Positions 62,378-64,000 of a DNA stretch of 64,000 nucleotides are shown piece by piece (position 1 is the stretch's first letter; each line of letters begins with the position of its first letter). Source of the DNA: Nevskia soli DSM 19509 (lineage in GTDB: Bacteria; Pseudomonadota; Gammaproteobacteria; Nevskiales; Nevskiaceae); contig NZ_JONR01000008.1 of assembly GCF_000711955.1 (NCBI RefSeq), positions 124,001 through 188,000 of the forward strand, in the 5' to 3' direction. The notes below the pieces were generated by a model. The model saw only the letters and a list, made by a program, of their open reading frames with translations. It did not search any database and had not been told where the DNA came from. The translations under genes were made by a program, and so were the position numbers.

Positions 62378-63433
62378 ATGGCGCGATTCCGATTGCTGCT
62401 CACCCTGCCGGCCGCGCTGTGCGCGCTGGCCTTCAGCCTCAATGCCGCCGCGGCGGATCTGCCGCAGGTGAAGCTGTTCACCACCGGCGGCACCATCCAG
62501 AGCCGCGCCAGCAACCGCGACAAGATGATGGAGTACACCGACGGCCGCAAGGTGGAGCCGCAGGAGCTGCTCGACGAGTTGCCGGAGCTGAAGGCGATCG
62601 CCCGGATGAGCTACCTGGAGATTTCCAACGTCGGCACGCCGCATCTGCACAACACGGAGCAACAGCTGCAACTGGCCAAGGCGATCAATGAATGGCTGGC
62701 GCGGCCGGAAGCCGCCGGCGCGGTGGTGACGCACGGTACCGCGATGCTGGAGGAGACCGCCTATTACCTGAATCTGGTGGTGAAGTCCGACAAGCCGGTG
62801 GTGGTGGTGGGCTCGATGCACCCGTGGAGTGCGATCAGCCGCGACGGGCCGATGAACCTGTACAACGCGGTGCGCGTGGCCGCCGACCCCAAGGCGCGCG
62901 GGCAGGGCGTGATGGTGCTGCTCAATGACGAGATCGACGCGGCGCGCGACGTGACCAAGAACAATACCTATCGCGTCGACACCTTCGTCAGCCGCGATCT
63001 GGGGCCGCTGGGCTATGCCGACTCGGACCGCGTGGTGTTCTACCGCAAGTCGCTGAAGCGGCACACGGCGAAGAGCGAGTTCGATGTGAGCAAGCTCACC
63101 ACGCTGCCCAAGGTGGATATCGTCTACGCCTACCAGGATGCGGACCGCGCGCCGATCGACGCGCTGGTCGCCGCCGGCTCCAAGGGCATCGTGCTCGATG
63201 ACAGTGCAGACACCTTCCCCGATGCGACCAAGGACGGGCAGGCCAAAGGCGTGGTGTTCGTGCAGAGCGACCGCAAGGGCAGCGGCCGCGTGATGCTGAG
63301 CGAGAAGGCCGCGGGCAAGGGGCTGGTCACCGCCGACAACCTCAATGCGCAGAAGTCGCGCATCCTGCTGCGCCTGGCGCTGACCAAGACCTCCGATCCC
63401 AAGGAGATTCAGCGGATGTTCAACGAATACTGA
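62378..63433 (+). CDS. periplasmic asparaginase-family protein with altered catalytic site (351 aa)
   Basis: Type II asparaginase fold after a signal peptide (residues 1-25, ending AAAA). The nucleophile Thr is T36 in FTTGGTIQS and the second Thr is T121. The usual Asp after it is Ala (THGTAMLEETAYYL, A122), and the Lys is K194 in RDVTKNN. The Tyr/Asn-containing substrate loop DGPMNLYNAV is present. Loss of the Asp that holds the substrate alpha-amino group suggests altered specificity or weak activity. The adjacent gene is a paralogue 11 bp downstream. Confidence 0.9.
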   Translation: MARFRLLLTLPAALCALAFSLNAAAADLPQVKLFTTGGTIQSRASNRDKMMEYTDGRKVEPQELLDELPELKAIARMSYLEISNVGTPHLHNTEQQLQLAKAINEWLARPEAAGAVVTHGTAMLEETAYYLNLVVKSDKPVVVVGSMHPWSAISRDGPMNLYNAVRVAADPKARGQGVMVLLNDEIDAARDVTKNNTYRVDTFVSRDLGPLGYADSDRVVFYRKSLKRHTAKSEFDVSKLTTLPKVDIVYAYQDADRAPIDALVAAGSKGIVLDDSADTFPDATKDGQAKGVVFVQSDRKGSGRVMLSEKAAGKGLVTADNLNAQKSRILLRLALTKTSDPKEIQRMFNEY

Positions 63434-63444
63434 AACAGACAGCC

Positions 63445-64000
63445 ATGCAGACCTTCGATGTGACGTTTGTGCGCTCCCTCCGCCTGCTGCTCGGCGGCGT
63501 CCTGGCCGCGGCTGCCGCCGTCCCGGCGTTGGCTGCCGACCCGGCCCCGATGGCGGCGGTGGTGCCGCCGGAGATCCCCCAGTCGATCCCGATGGAACCG
63601 GCGCCGAAGAATGCGGCGGCGTTGCCGCACGTGGTGCTGATGTCGATGGGCGGCACCATCGCCAGCCGCGCCAGCACCCGCCTCAACATCACCAACTACG
63701 GCGGCAAGGGTGTGCCGCGTGTGAACCCGGAAGACTGGATCCACGATCTGCCGGAGCTGGCCAATGTGGCCCGCGTCACCACCGAGGACTTCCGTCCGCC
63801 GGAGGACCGTCCCACCGGCCCGGAGACGTTCGCGGACCTGGAGATGGTGGCGAAGCGGCTCAACGAGCTGGCGCAGGACCCGAGCGTGGACGGCGTGGTG
63901 GTGACGCACGGCACCAACACCATGACCGAGGTGGCGTATTACATGGACCTGGTGGTGAAGACGCACAAGCCGATCGTGTTCGTCGGTTCGCAGCGTCCGT
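63445..64000 (+). CDS. asparaginase-family protein, 3' end outside window
   Basis: ATG 63445 opens a frame still running at 64000. Signal peptide residues 1-31 (VPALA), then a Pro-rich spacer and SMGGTIASRAST, followed by VVVTHGTNTMTEVAYYMDLVVKT. The usual Asp of THGTDT is Asn here. Paralogue of the preceding gene and probably co-transcribed. The rest, including the catalytic Lys region, lies beyond the window. Confidence 0.88.
   Translation, partial: MQTFDVTFVRSLRLLLGGVLAAAAAVPALAADPAPMAAVVPPEIPQSIPMEPAPKNAAALPHVVLMSMGGTIASRASTRLNITNYGGKGVPRVNPEDWIHDLPELANVARVTTEDFRPPEDRPTGPETFADLEMVAKRLNELAQDPSVDGVVVTHGTNTMTEVAYYMDLVVKTHKPIVFVGSQRP

Overview
The window is G+C-rich bacterial chromosome with tightly packed Gram-negative genes: lipoproteins, periplasmic enzymes, a TonB-dependent outer-membrane receptor with a terminal Phe, a HiPIP, a class II copper nitrite reductase and YqjD/YqjE-type proteins. 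This suggests a proteobacterium, most likely a gammaproteobacterium of the Xanthomonadales/Nevskiales type. That placement is inference, not demonstrated. No rRNA, tRNA, CRISPR array or intact transposase was seen.

Layout. 1-5.9 kb: a tandem family of VCBS/FG-GAP lipoproteins, two complete and one partial, with a 3' relic of another copy. 6.1-7.4 kb: a secreted lipoprotein of unknown function. 7.7-11.2 kb: an ArsR-SRPBCC-GFA operon with a palindromic operator, then DUF1801, a second GFA gene and tiny membrane proteins. 11.4-15.0 kb: a Spy-like protein, then a hydrolase-MAPEG-SDR operon facing a TetR gene. 15.2-24.4 kb: a low-oxygen/nitric-oxide block. It contains nirK-nirV-sco-HiPIP, divergent nnrS, an atypical pyruvate-kinase-like protein, a universal stress protein and a CHAD protein, with three FNR/DNR-type boxes among them. 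24.5-26.4 kb: a rubredoxin (58 aa) next to a membrane desaturase and a TetR gene that looks leaderless. 26.5-33 kb: an MHS-type transporter, a yqjD-yqjE-like membrane operon and a large secreted protein. 33-41 kb: a PAS hybrid kinase, a Crp-like regulator, two oxidoreductases and a MarR-regulated efflux pump.

41.2-42.5 kb holds the most unusual region. Three consecutive small membrane-protein genes on the plus strand are each followed by an attC-like site, with no integrase in the window. It reads as a cluster of attC sites lacking integron integrase (CALIN). The third cassette protein has a relative at 10.6 kb. 42.6-49 kb: a small secreted protein, a YdbC-type aldo/keto reductase with divergent LysR, katG with an OxyR-like site, a SAM methyltransferase and a VOC protein. 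49.2-53.3 kb: a 1376-aa PAS-GGDEF-EAL protein.

53.6-56.4 kb: an MFS gene whose open frame has no ordinary start codon, a MarR gene whose stop codon lies inside a dispersed palindromic repeat, and a flavin reductase. 56.4-64 kb: a secreted amidase, a TonB-dependent receptor and two adjacent asparaginase-family genes, the last cut by the window end. This group looks like an amide or peptide scavenging locus, and both asparaginase-family proteins change the residue equivalent to the catalytic Asp.
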